A stretch of DNA of 64,000 nucleotides from an uncultured Myxococcales bacterium. Its GTDB lineage: Bacteria; Myxococcota_A; UBA9042. The stretch covers positions 124,001 to 188,000 of the forward strand of contig CAIMEY010000110.1 of the NCBI GenBank assembly GCA_903840165.1. The letters run 5' to 3'. A program made the translations under genes and the position numbers. Positions 44,471-52,718 of the stretch are shown piece by piece; position 1 is the stretch's first letter, and every line of letters begins with the position of its first letter. The notes beneath the pieces were generated by a model. The model was not told the origin of the DNA, did not search any database, and saw only the letters and a list, made by a program, of their open reading frames with translations.

Positions 44471-44497
44471 CGGTAGTACCGCATTTCAATCCCGCGT
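44471..44497 (+). repeat. REP-like repeat, copy 12 (array B, third)
   Basis: CGGTAGTACCG at 44471-44481 then CATTTCAATCCCGCG; the tail is weaker. Starts 54 bases after the second copy; the array spans 188 bases from first to last core, the same as array A. Confidence 0.78.
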
Positions 44498-44544
44498 AAT
44501 CATAAGATCGCCCCAATCCCACCCGCCAAGCCCCTTCGCGCCGG

Positions 44545-46182
44545 TCACTTGGTGGAAACGGACGGCGCGGCGGCGAATAGGATCTTGAGGTCGTTGTCGG
44601 TGAACGCAAGGCCCATTCCGCCAAAGAAGTCCATGCGCGAACTGGGGTAGAGCAGTTCATCGCCGCCCGCCCAGACGTAGAGGAAGGGCAGGAAGCGCCA
44701 CGTCAGCGAGCCACGCACGCGGGGGCGCGGACCTTGGGTGAAGCGGAAGACGTCGGCTGAGACAATCACGCGGTCGCTCCACAGGTATAGGTCAGCCCCG
44801 CCGCCAGCTGTCGACTCCAACATGCCGCCGCGCAAGACCAAGGGCCCGAAACGGCGGGCGTATTGGACGCCAAACTTCAGTGCGTTGGTGGTGTCGGTGA
44901 TGCGGTCGACGCTCGAAGTCGCCGTCCCGTTGCCGGCTGTGGTCTGGGTCAGGCGGGTCGTCGCGCTGGAACTGCCTAAGTTATCACCGGATGCGGTGGC
45001 GATGACGTACCGGTCTTCGCGCATTTGCAGGCGCAGGCTCAGGTGAGATTGCCAACGAAGCGCATCCGGGCCGTTATGTAACCCAGCGAATCCAGCCATT
45101 TTGTAGTCGATGCCGGTCTCCAGGCGGGTGTAGCGCTCGATCAGCGACTTGGCATCCTCGAGGATCGCCTCGCCTTTGCGCACCAGCGTTTCATCCTTGA
45201 GCAGTCGACCGACATTGCCTTCGCCCCGCTCAACGCGACCCGCGACGATTTCCAGCTTGGCCACCACGGCGTCGACCCGGTTGAGCGTCTTCTGCACGCC
45301 GGTCAAGGTATCTTGAACACTGGTAATTGCGTCGCCCGCAGTGTCTCCATGCCGACCCACGAGGTTGCGCACCGTTTCGGTCACCTTCTCAATATTGGCC
45401 AAACTGCGGTTGAGGGACTCGCCCGTCTTGTCCACCAAGTGCCCAGAACTTAAAAGCAACTTATTGGCATTGGCCGTTGCCGCAGCGAAGTCGTGTAGGC
45501 CGCGGTCCAAATCGCCGCCGGTGCCGAGGGCTCCTTGACTCAGTCGACCACGCAAGTCTGCGCCAATTAATGCCAATTCGCGGCTGGTCTTGACCAGGTT
45601 GTCGGCGATTTCTTGAAAACGCGCCGTGCCTTCGTCGGTGCCGAGGACTTTGCTCGCTGCGTCGGTGATCTTGCCGATATCACTGGCAATCTTGCTGATT
45701 TTGGGAATGATTTCACTGGCCGTGTCGAGTTTGGCCAGGGCCGCCTGCATCGCGGTCGTCGTGTTGACCAGGGGGATTTCGTCGCCCTCGTGAAGCACGG
45801 GTCCCGCGGCGCCTGGTGTCAATTCAAGCACATAGTCGCCGAGCAAGGAGGCATCGGCCTTGCGCAGTGCCGCAGCGTTGCGCAGGTTGCCCTCGGCGTC
45901 CTTGAGACCACCGTGCAGCACGACAGATTGTCGAAGCCGAATGACTACTTTGACGCGGTCGCCCACGAGTTGGAGGTCTTCAATCTGTCCCACATTGTAG
46001 CCCGCCAACGTCACTTTGGTGATCGTGCCGAGCCCCGTCACGTCGCCAAACCAAGCGACGGCGTGCCACGTGTCATTGCTGCCGCCGACGCCGTGGTTGG
46101 ACCGTTGGACGCCGATGATGACCAGGATCACCGAGACGACGGTCAGGATGCCCACGAGCAGGGTAGGGCGGATCCACTTCAT
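44545..46182 (-). CDS. MlaD/MCE-domain protein with long C-terminal, barrel-like extension
   Basis: MCE-domain proteins bind lipids in the periplasm as part of Mla/Mce transport between membranes. The 545-residue protein has one N-terminal membrane helix ('LLVGILTVVSVILVIIGV'), an MCE domain with 'VTGLGTITKVTLAGYNVG' and 'DASLLGDYVLELTPG', and a long helical part (residues ~155-350) with regular Leu spacing. The last ~180 residues alternate polar and hydrophobic residues ('MAGFAGLHNG', 'FGVQYARRFGPLVLRGGML') like an outer-membrane barrel segment, ending near 'GMGLAFTDND'. Start codon overlaps the MlaF stop (ATGA), so the two are coupled. No MlaE-type permease lies next to it. Confidence 0.85.
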   Translation of the reverse strand: MKWIRPTLLVGILTVVSVILVIIGVQRSNHGVGGSNDTWHAVAWFGDVTGLGTITKVTLAGYNVGQIEDLQLVGDRVKVVIRLRQSVVLHGGLKDAEGNLRNAAALRKADASLLGDYVLELTPGAAGPVLHEGDEIPLVNTTTAMQAALAKLDTASEIIPKISKIASDIGKITDAASKVLGTDEGTARFQEIADNLVKTSRELALIGADLRGRLSQGALGTGGDLDRGLHDFAAATANANKLLLSSGHLVDKTGESLNRSLANIEKVTETVRNLVGRHGDTAGDAITSVQDTLTGVQKTLNRVDAVVAKLEIVAGRVERGEGNVGRLLKDETLVRKGEAILEDAKSLIERYTRLETGIDYKMAGFAGLHNGPDALRWQSHLSLRLQMREDRYVIATASGDNLGSSSATTRLTQTTAGNGTATSSVDRITDTTNALKFGVQYARRFGPLVLRGGMLESTAGGGADLYLWSDRVIVSADVFRFTQGPRPRVRGSLTWRFLPFLYVWAGGDELLYPSSRMDFFGGMGLAFTDNDLKILFAAAPSVSTK

Positions 46183-46997
46183 GCGTGAACTCCAGCAGTT
46201 TGTGCGCTCGACAGGGCCGGGCCCGCCCCATCGGCCTTGAGCGGGCCGGTGCCGCTGACCGAGATAAATCGCTGGACTTCCGAAATGTTGCTGGCGCGAA
46301 ACTCAGTTGGCGAGCCGTATTCGATGATACGGCCCTCGTAGAGCATCGCGATCTTATGGGCAATTCGAAAGGTGCTGGCCATGTCGTGCGAAATGACGAC
46401 CGACGTGACCTGCATTCGCTGCTGAGTCTCTGCAATCATATCATCGACTTGGGCGATCATCACCGGGTCCAGACCGGTCGTTGGTTCGTCGTAGATCAGG
46501 ATCTCAGGGCCGAGAATGACCGCGCGAGCCAACGCTACACGCTTTTTCATACCTCCAGACAGCTCGGCAGGAAACATGTGTTCCACATTGAAAAGCTTGA
46601 GCTCTTCAAGGCGAGTCATGACCAGTTCCCGTTCTTCCTTCGCAGTCAGGGACCGATGTTCGCGCAGCGGGAAGGCGATGTTGTCGTACACCGACATGGA
46701 GTCCAGCAGGGCACCGTTTTGGAACAGCATGCCAAAGCGGCGTCGTGCAGTGAGCAACTCTTTGGGTTTCATGGTGAAAAGGTTCTCGCCGTGCAGCCTG
46801 ACCTCGCCAGAATCGGGCCGCAAAAGCGCAACCAAGTGCTTGATCAGCACGCTTTTGCCGCTGCCTGAACCGCCGATGATGACTGTGATCTTGCCCGTCT
46901 CAAAGGAAAGGTCGATGCCGCGCAGAATCTCTTTGTCGCCAAAGGACTTGTGCAGACCACAGACTTCTAGAATGGGCGTGCCTACTTGCACAGTCAT
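46179..46997 (-). CDS. MlaF-like ABC transporter ATP-binding protein
   Basis: This 272-residue ATPase would power lipid transport together with an MlaE permease. It has Walker A 'GGSGSGKSVL', Q-loop 'LFQNGALLDSMSVYDNIAFPLREH' (typical for MlaF; quoted only in part as 'FQNGALLDSMSV'), signature 'ELSGGMKKRVALARA', Walker B 'LIYDEPTTGLDP' and 'VISHDM'. ATG 46997 is used; a GTG at 47012 is also possible and neither has a strong ribosome-binding site. It is divergent from the FHA-histidine kinase gene (139 bases between starts) and directly followed by the MCE gene. Confidence 0.93.
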   Translation of the reverse strand: MTVQVGTPILEVCGLHKSFGDKEILRGIDLSFETGKITVIIGGSGSGKSVLIKHLVALLRPDSGEVRLHGENLFTMKPKELLTARRRFGMLFQNGALLDSMSVYDNIAFPLREHRSLTAKEERELVMTRLEELKLFNVEHMFPAELSGGMKKRVALARAVILGPEILIYDEPTTGLDPVMIAQVDDMIAETQQRMQVTSVVISHDMASTFRIAHKIAMLYEGRIIEYGSPTEFRASNISEVQRFISVSGTGPLKADGAGPALSSAQTAGVHA

Positions 46998-47136
46998 GGC
47001 TCGCGTGCGCACCGGCCGCAGGGTGTTCTACAGCCCGCCAAGCATACGGGACCCCGGCGCGTTGCCAAAAAAGCCGCTGACCTCGCGCACAAGACTCAAC
47101 TTTACAAGGGCGACGCGCCTGCCCTAGCATCGCAGC

Positions 47137-49020
47137 ATGGGGCCCTCTTCTGCCCTGAGACACGCTGACTACGTGGGCGAATCCCGAGTTCCTACAAGCG
47201 TTTTACGCTTCCTCAACGGTGAACTGCTTGGGCAGGTCGTTGCGCTGACGCGTCCGATCGTCATCGGCCGGGCGTCGACGGCGGATCTATTTGTGCCCGA
47301 CCGGCGCATCAGCCGCGAGCATTCGCGGGTCACGTCGGAGGAAGGTCGCTTATTTATAGAGGATTTGCAGAGCCACAACGGTACTTACGTCAACGGTCAG
47401 CGCATTACGCGGACCGAACTGTTCCGCGGCGACACCATTCGTGTTGGTTCTACGCAATTAGCCATTGAAGCCGCGAACTTATCTGAGACTAGCGCGGTGA
47501 TGGTCGTCAGCGACGCCGAGACGATGCAGCCCCGCTTGGTGAGGCCGGTTGAACCATTTCTCGCTGAAAGTATTAGTGATTTGATCGCCGTTCGCTACTT
47601 TGGCGAGTTTCAGCCCGCAGAAGTTGAACAGCTTCGTACCCGCGAAGGTGTCACCAAACTCCTGACCAATAATCGGCATTTTGCGATTTTGCATGAAGTC
47701 TCTTCGATTCTTCAGCGCTATACCGATTTACGCGAGCGCCTGCCTGAACTCCTTGATTTAATGTTGCAAGTTGTCGGTGCTAATCGGATTGCCCTGCTGG
47801 TGCTCGATGCCCAGGGGCAGTTGGTGCCGCGCGGCCTGCGCCATAGCGATGTGACGCTAAACACGAATGATTTGCCGATGATGCAAATCTCTAAGCGCGT
47901 TGCCGATGCCGTACTGACCGAGCGATGCGCGATCATCACCGCCGACGTGGCCAACGATGTCCGCTTTGCGACGTCGGATTCCATTGTTCTGGCCAACATT
48001 CGCTCGCTGATGGCGGTGCCGGTGCTGGTGGCCGATCGCCTCGTGGGCTTGATTGAGCTGGAAAACACCCGAAGTATCAATGGGTTTGATGAGGCCGATC
48101 TGCGCATGGTCTCGATCTTTGCGTCGATGCTTGGCGTGGCCCTGGACAACCTCGAAGTCACCGAGGCTCACGAGAGAACGATCGCGCAACTCCGCGCTGC
48201 TCAAGAGCAATTGCTTGCGACCCAGGAGAGGCTCGTGGCCTCCGAGCGCATGGGGACCTTGGGGCGCCTAGCCAGTGGCATCGCCCATGAGGTCAAGAAC
48301 CACCTGTCCCCGTTCATGTTGGCCGACATGATTGCGCGCAAATATCCGAAAGATGAGGAGATTCAGGAAGCCGGCGAGCTCATGCTGGAGGCGCAACACC
48401 GCATCGTCAGCTTGGTCGATGAGATCCGCGCCTTTGCTCGCGGCAGCACCCAGGCCATGGATCCGTCCCCACAGGACTTGAGCCAACTGGTTGATAGTGT
48501 ATTGCGCTTTGTGCGCTGCGACCGCTCTCTTGGCGAAATCGATCTGACCCAGATGCCCGGGCCTCGCCTGGTGGCGGTGGTCGATGGACAGCGGATCCGC
48601 CAAGTGCTGATTAATTTGGTGCGTAACGCCGCCGACGCCGTGCCTCGTCCCGGAGGTCGCGTTGAACTGCGCGTTATTGCACAGGAACGGGATGCGATTA
48701 TCCAAGTCATCGACAACGGTTCGGGCGTCGACCCGGCGATTGCCGATCGCGTCTTTGAGCCGTTCTTTACGACCAAGGGCGATAAGGGCCTTGGCCTTGG
48801 GCTGGACCTGTCCCGCCAAATTGCCCGAGATCATGGCGGAACGCTGACCTTTGAGTCCCAGCGGGGCGTCGGCACCGCGTTTACCTTGAGGCTGCCGCTG
48901 AAACCCCCGGTGAAAGCGCCTCATTTTGACGACATGAAGACGGATCCGCTCGGCTCGGTCGGCCTTGCCGGCAAGGGTCCAGGTCCGATGTTGCCTGAGC
49001 CCCCAAGACGAGCCCAATGA
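47137..49020 (+). CDS. FHA-GAF hybrid sensor histidine kinase
   Basis: The 627-residue protein has an N-terminal FHA domain ('IVIGRASTADLFVPDRRISREHSRV', here given in part as 'IGRASTADL' and 'SREHSRV', with 'SHNGTYVNG'), which binds phosphothreonine. A GAF domain follows at about residues 185-340 ('QRYTDLRERLPELLDLMLQV'). A HisKA domain has the phosphoacceptor H384 in 'GIAHEVKNHLSP', and an HATPase domain has 'LINLVRNAADAVP', 'DNGSGVDPAIADRVFEPF' and 'GLGLGLDLSRQI'. No membrane helix, so it is likely cytosolic. Its 3' end overlaps the NAD kinase start by 4 bases. No response regulator is adjacent. The start at 47137 is uncertain; GTG 47173 is possible. Confidence 0.92.
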   Translation: MGPSSALRHADYVGESRVPTSVLRFLNGELLGQVVALTRPIVIGRASTADLFVPDRRISREHSRVTSEEGRLFIEDLQSHNGTYVNGQRITRTELFRGDTIRVGSTQLAIEAANLSETSAVMVVSDAETMQPRLVRPVEPFLAESISDLIAVRYFGEFQPAEVEQLRTREGVTKLLTNNRHFAILHEVSSILQRYTDLRERLPELLDLMLQVVGANRIALLVLDAQGQLVPRGLRHSDVTLNTNDLPMMQISKRVADAVLTERCAIITADVANDVRFATSDSIVLANIRSLMAVPVLVADRLVGLIELENTRSINGFDEADLRMVSIFASMLGVALDNLEVTEAHERTIAQLRAAQEQLLATQERLVASERMGTLGRLASGIAHEVKNHLSPFMLADMIARKYPKDEEIQEAGELMLEAQHRIVSLVDEIRAFARGSTQAMDPSPQDLSQLVDSVLRFVRCDRSLGEIDLTQMPGPRLVAVVDGQRIRQVLINLVRNAADAVPRPGGRVELRVIAQERDAIIQVIDNGSGVDPAIADRVFEPFFTTKGDKGLGLGLDLSRQIARDHGGTLTFESQRGVGTAFTLRLPLKPPVKAPHFDDMKTDPLGSVGLAGKGPGPMLPEPPRRAQ

Positions 49021-49991
49021 GTCGAGCCACCCACTATGTGCGCAACAATGCTGAGCAACTAGCGGCCCGGCCCCAGGGGCATCGTGTCGGCGATCCGGTC
49101 CTGGCTCGGCGCGTGGTGGTCGTGCGCAAGACGAGTCACGTGGAATTGTTGGCGTCTCGGCCTGACTTGAAGTTGCAAACGGCCATGGCCAGCGGCGACC
49201 CCCTGGCGGACCGCGTGCAGCTGGCACATCGGGAACACGTGCATTCTTGCGAAGTTGTGGTCGCAGCTTTGCAGCACAGGCGGGTCAGCTTTCGCGTGGT
49301 GCGCAACCTAACCCGCCGACTAGCCGCCTGGGCGGACTTGGTGATTACGGTGGGCGGCGATGGCACTTTCCTGCGTGCTTCTCATGCGGTAGAGCCAGGT
49401 GAGCTGGGCGATGGACCGCCTATGCTGGCCGTCAACAGCGCGACGTCGACCTCTGTTGGCTACTTCTCCGCGGCAACAGTGCAAGATTTTGCCGAAACGC
49501 TGGATGTGATTGGCACTGGGCGCGTCCGCAGTCAGGGGCTGTGGCGCATGCGCGTCGCGGTCAATGGCGTGGCGCTGCCCCAGTTGGTCCTCAACGACGT
49601 GCTGGTCGCCCATCAATCTCCTGCAGAAACATCGCGTTATTCGATCATTGTCGACGGTCAGCGCCAGGACCAGAAGTCGTCGGGCATTTGGATTGCAACC
49701 GCGCCCGGCTCCACCGCGGCAATTCGGGCCACCGGCGGGCAAGTTTTGCCCATTAGTGACAGGGCCTTGCAGTATCGGACCCGCGAGTTGATGCATTGGG
49801 CTGTGGTCGGCGAGCCACTGCTCGGCGGCTTGATTGCCGACCAATGTGAAGTGATTTCGCGGATGTCCGAGGGCATGGTCTACATGGACGGAGGTCACGA
49901 GCGTCTCGCCCTGGGCTTTGGCGATCGCGTCACCTTCTCCTGCGCCGAGAGGCCGCTGCCGTGGGTCGCGCCGGCTACTCTGCGCACCTAG
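49017..49991 (+). CDS. NAD kinase family protein
   Basis: NAD kinase makes NADP from NAD with ATP or polyphosphate. The 324-residue protein has the nucleotide motif GGDGTF at residues 113-118 ('VITVGGDGTFLRASH'), the 'LNDVLVAHQSP' block and the 'SSGIWIATAPGSTAAIRATGG' region, here quoted as 'IATAPGSTAA'. It differs from typical NadK in the N-terminal 40 residues and in 'NSATSTSVGYFS' where many enzymes have G-x-L-G-F-L. ATG 49017 overlaps the histidine kinase stop (ATGA), an unusual pairing. Most likely a true NadK; a divergent diacylglycerol-kinase-like role is less likely. Confidence 0.85.
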   Translation: MSRATHYVRNNAEQLAARPQGHRVGDPVLARRVVVVRKTSHVELLASRPDLKLQTAMASGDPLADRVQLAHREHVHSCEVVVAALQHRRVSFRVVRNLTRRLAAWADLVITVGGDGTFLRASHAVEPGELGDGPPMLAVNSATSTSVGYFSAATVQDFAETLDVIGTGRVRSQGLWRMRVAVNGVALPQLVLNDVLVAHQSPAETSRYSIIVDGQRQDQKSSGIWIATAPGSTAAIRATGGQVLPISDRALQYRTRELMHWAVVGEPLLGGLIADQCEVISRMSEGMVYMDGGHERLALGFGDRVTFSCAERPLPWVAPATLRT

Positions 49992-50015
49992 TTGACGGCT
50001 GATTCAGCAACAAGA

Positions 50016-50933
50016 TCAGGTATTTGTCTCGGTGGTATGCAAAGGCGTAACCGCGGTCGTTGGTGCCCGCCGGGCGATGGGCCCCGGCACCGAGGGCGTC
50101 CACTTCATCCGCCGCAGCCGCACGATCGACCAACCTGGCTCGACGCTATGGCCGTGCGGGCACGTCTCCCGATACACCAAGGCGACACCCTGCGTCACGA
50201 CGCGCGGAGGCCGGGCGCTTGCCTGCTGCCACTCCTCTAACAACGCTGCAATTTCAGCCGAATCGGCGTGGCCAACTCCCTGTCGACGCAGAAATGCGCC
50301 ACAACGCGCACAAACGGGTTCCTGCCGCAGGTGAGCCAGAGATCGCGCAACCATAAGCATCACAAAGGCAATTTCAAGGCCCGCTAGCAACGCGGACACT
50401 GGCGTGGAGGTCGGCAGGACCCTACAGAAGCCGCCTGGGGCCCGCTGAATCACGTAACCCCCGCGCCATTGGGCCAGGAGGGCTCCGCGCAGGCCCGGCG
50501 CACCGGTATCGGCCTGCAGGCCCAAGTCCACCAAGTCCATTGGGTTCTGCGCTCCCGAAACCACAAAATCTTCAACAAGTAAGCCCGACGCAGCGTCGAC
50601 CTCACGCGCCTGTTCTTGGCGAAAGGCCCACGCGTCGGCAGCGCGGTAGCCCAACCACCAGCCGGCAGCCAAAGCGAATGCCAAGGGAAATCGCTCCCAG
50701 CCGGGCCGAAGGGTCCACAGGTGCAACACCGCGACACTCAAGACACTTAGGCTCAGCGCCGCAGCGACGGGGTAGAGTCCTACGAGCGTCACAAATCGCC
50801 CAGAGAGCCCCGTCGCCGCGCCGATCGTCAGGGCGGCAAGGATGAGCAAGGGGATTGCGATGAGCCAAAATGTGAGTTGTTTCAAAAGGCTATGCTGGAC
50901 TACAGGCTCGGCGGAAGGTGACGGCGCAGCCAT
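50016..50933 (-). CDS. Unknown membrane protein with four-cysteine zinc-binding-like end
   Basis: I do not recognise this 305-residue protein. Three or four hydrophobic helices lie in the first 110 residues ('LTFWLIAIPLLILAALTIGA', 'AALSLSVLSVAVLHLW') and one more near residue 195 ('LLAGLEIAFVMLMVARSLA'). Between them is a ~90-residue segment predicted outside the membrane. After the last helix come 'CARCGAFLRR' and, 50 residues on, 'CPHGHS', which may bind a metal. ATG 50933 has no strong ribosome-binding site. Its stop lies 24 bases from the NAD kinase stop on the other strand. Confidence 0.65.
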   Translation of the reverse strand: MAAPSPSAEPVVQHSLLKQLTFWLIAIPLLILAALTIGAATGLSGRFVTLVGLYPVAAALSLSVLSVAVLHLWTLRPGWERFPLAFALAAGWWLGYRAADAWAFRQEQAREVDAASGLLVEDFVVSGAQNPMDLVDLGLQADTGAPGLRGALLAQWRGGYVIQRAPGGFCRVLPTSTPVSALLAGLEIAFVMLMVARSLAHLRQEPVCARCGAFLRRQGVGHADSAEIAALLEEWQQASARPPRVVTQGVALVYRETCPHGHSVEPGWSIVRLRRMKWTPSVPGPIARRAPTTAVTPLHTTETNT

Positions 50934-51135
50934 ACAGCTTGTCCAATCGGGTGCGGTCCGTCCGGCCCAAGAACCCTGCAACGCGGCCAAATTCGTGGCC
51001 TACTGGGTGCTGCCGCTGTGCAAGGACGCTTCAATGTTCGAGAATTGGCGCTAAGTCGAGCCCGACATCGGCACGGCTGCCCAGTCGATCGCAAAGCGCA
51101 GGCCGCACCCGGTCCAACTCGGCGCCAAGCCGCCC

Positions 51136-52152
51136 TTAGCGCTGCGGATATTGCTTGGCGACGGCGAGGGCAAGATCCATGAATTCAATGACTTTATCGG
51201 CAGATTGCGGCACTTGCCAGCAGGTGAGGCCAGCCATGCCGTCATGGACGCGGATATCGGCGGGGTCAAAGGCCCGGAGTTGAAAGCCAATATCGCCCGA
51301 CAGCATCGGTTCGCCATCGGCGCCCACGGAAAGGCGCATCTTGTAGCCTTCGGGAATGCGCGGATCGTGCACTTCGGGCGCATCCAAGTCGGGCAAATCC
51401 AAGCCCGTGGGCGGCGCCAGGGGGCCAAAACGAACCTGCGTATGCGCGTCGACCTTGGTCAGAATCAGCACGCGCAGGTAGCCGTCGCCTTGGCCAACTT
51501 CGGGCGCACTGGCCTCGACCTTCACCGAATAGCCCTTGAATTCACCTGTCAGCGTGGTCTGTTGCGCGGCCTGCGTTGCGCCGAGGCCCAACTTCTTGCC
51601 GGCCTGAGCCACGGGATCGATGCGGCGACGGGTGGCGCGGTAGCCCATCAGCGCGCCGAAGCAACCGACGATCGCCAACGCGGCCAGCAACAAAGCGCGG
51701 ATCGGATCGTACTTGGCTTCCGGAGCCTGCTTGACGCAAGTGTCTACTTCGACAGCAGATTGCTTGACACGCGCCACATCGGTGCACTTGCGGACCACGT
51801 CGGCAGAAAGGGCCTTGTAGGTCTCCTTCTCTGACTCAAACTTCTTGGTTCGCCAAGCCTTCCACATCGTTAGGAACCGTGCTTCCTGGGCCAAGCGCTG
51901 CTTGCCCGCCTCGGGGTTCTGGTAGTCGTCGATGCTGTCCGGGTCCTTGTTTTCGCGCACGATCTCGCGCTTGCGCTGGGCGGTGTAGTCCTCAAGCGCC
52001 TTGTCCTTGTCGAGATCTGCCCGAATCTCAGCCAGTTTCACGGCCTCTTCGGGAGACGCTTTCTCGATCTCCGCGCAGCCCGATCCGGCCATGCCGGCAG
52101 CAACAAGGGCAGACAATGGGATAACACGGCGCGCAACAACGCGAAACAGCAT
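51136..52152 (-). CDS. Unknown lipoprotein with internal membrane helix
   Basis: The 338-residue protein has an N-terminal lipoprotein signal ('MLFRVVARRVIPLSALVAAG', lipobox 'AGSGC'), a charged helical stretch of about 120 residues ('EIRADLDKDKALEDYTAQRK'), one transmembrane helix ('ALLLAALAIVGCFGALMGY') followed by arginines, and a ~180-residue beta-rich domain without recognisable motif. I cannot name a family. A lipoprotein with a later helix followed by basic residues would place the C-terminal domain in the cytosol, so lipidation or topology is uncertain. ATG 52152 is chosen for the signal; the longer frame upstream is not supported. Confidence 0.65.
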   Translation of the reverse strand: MLFRVVARRVIPLSALVAAGMAGSGCAEIEKASPEEAVKLAEIRADLDKDKALEDYTAQRKREIVRENKDPDSIDDYQNPEAGKQRLAQEARFLTMWKAWRTKKFESEKETYKALSADVVRKCTDVARVKQSAVEVDTCVKQAPEAKYDPIRALLLAALAIVGCFGALMGYRATRRRIDPVAQAGKKLGLGATQAAQQTTLTGEFKGYSVKVEASAPEVGQGDGYLRVLILTKVDAHTQVRFGPLAPPTGLDLPDLDAPEVHDPRIPEGYKMRLSVGADGEPMLSGDIGFQLRAFDPADIRVHDGMAGLTCWQVPQSADKVIEFMDLALAVAKQYPQR

Positions 52153-52718
52153 GATCGTGTCCGATTCAGCCGTCGAGGTGGGGAACATTTGCCCCGGTCC
52201 AGGACATGCACTGGTGGGGTGGCTGCGTTCACTGCGGATTGCCATGGACAACCTCCGTCCTTTCGCTGCGTCACACGACTGGCTAGTACAGTTGGGCGCT
52301 TCGGCGCTCGGGGCCGAATTGCCGGGACTGACTGGCGTGGCAGCCATCCGCGGGCGCGCAGCACCAAATGGCCTGCTGCTTGCGGATGGCCAGAAATCGG
52401 TCCAACCAAGCCAAATGATTGGCCTTAGGCTGGGCTACGTGCCGGAAACAAAACCACGCTCGGCGGTCACTGGCGGCACGTAATTGGCCCAACTGTACCA
52501 CGGAGTTCTCGGGCGTGCAATCTTCCTTCGGTTCGCAAATCGCATGTCCTTCCCATGGTTTAGCGGGCTACTATCTGGGCCGTGGCCAAGGGAAGGCGCT
52601 CGCCCGGGCTGGCGATGTGCAGACTTCCCATGCACACTGGCCGGGTACGCCGGGTCGAGGGACTCGGTGCAATGCGGGCAAAAATCTCCGGGCAGTGGTC
52701 ACAGTGGGTGGCAAGCCA
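52153..52718. other. Divergent intergenic region with a 12-bp inverted repeat pair
   Basis: The 566 bases lie between divergent starts. GTACAGTTGGGC at 52286-52297 is repeated inverted as GCCCAACTGTAC at 52487-52498, enclosing 213 bases in all. A short open frame inside (from ATG 52241 to about 52483, ~80 residues) has no support as a gene. It could be a small mobile-element remnant. No known RNA is recognised. Confidence 0.35.

Larger units (their letters stand above)
44196..44544. other. Intergenic region with a second three-copy REP-like array
   Basis: The 349 bases between two minus-strand genes hold three repeat copies in the same orientation at 44294-44497. Nothing else stands out. Confidence 0.6.
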
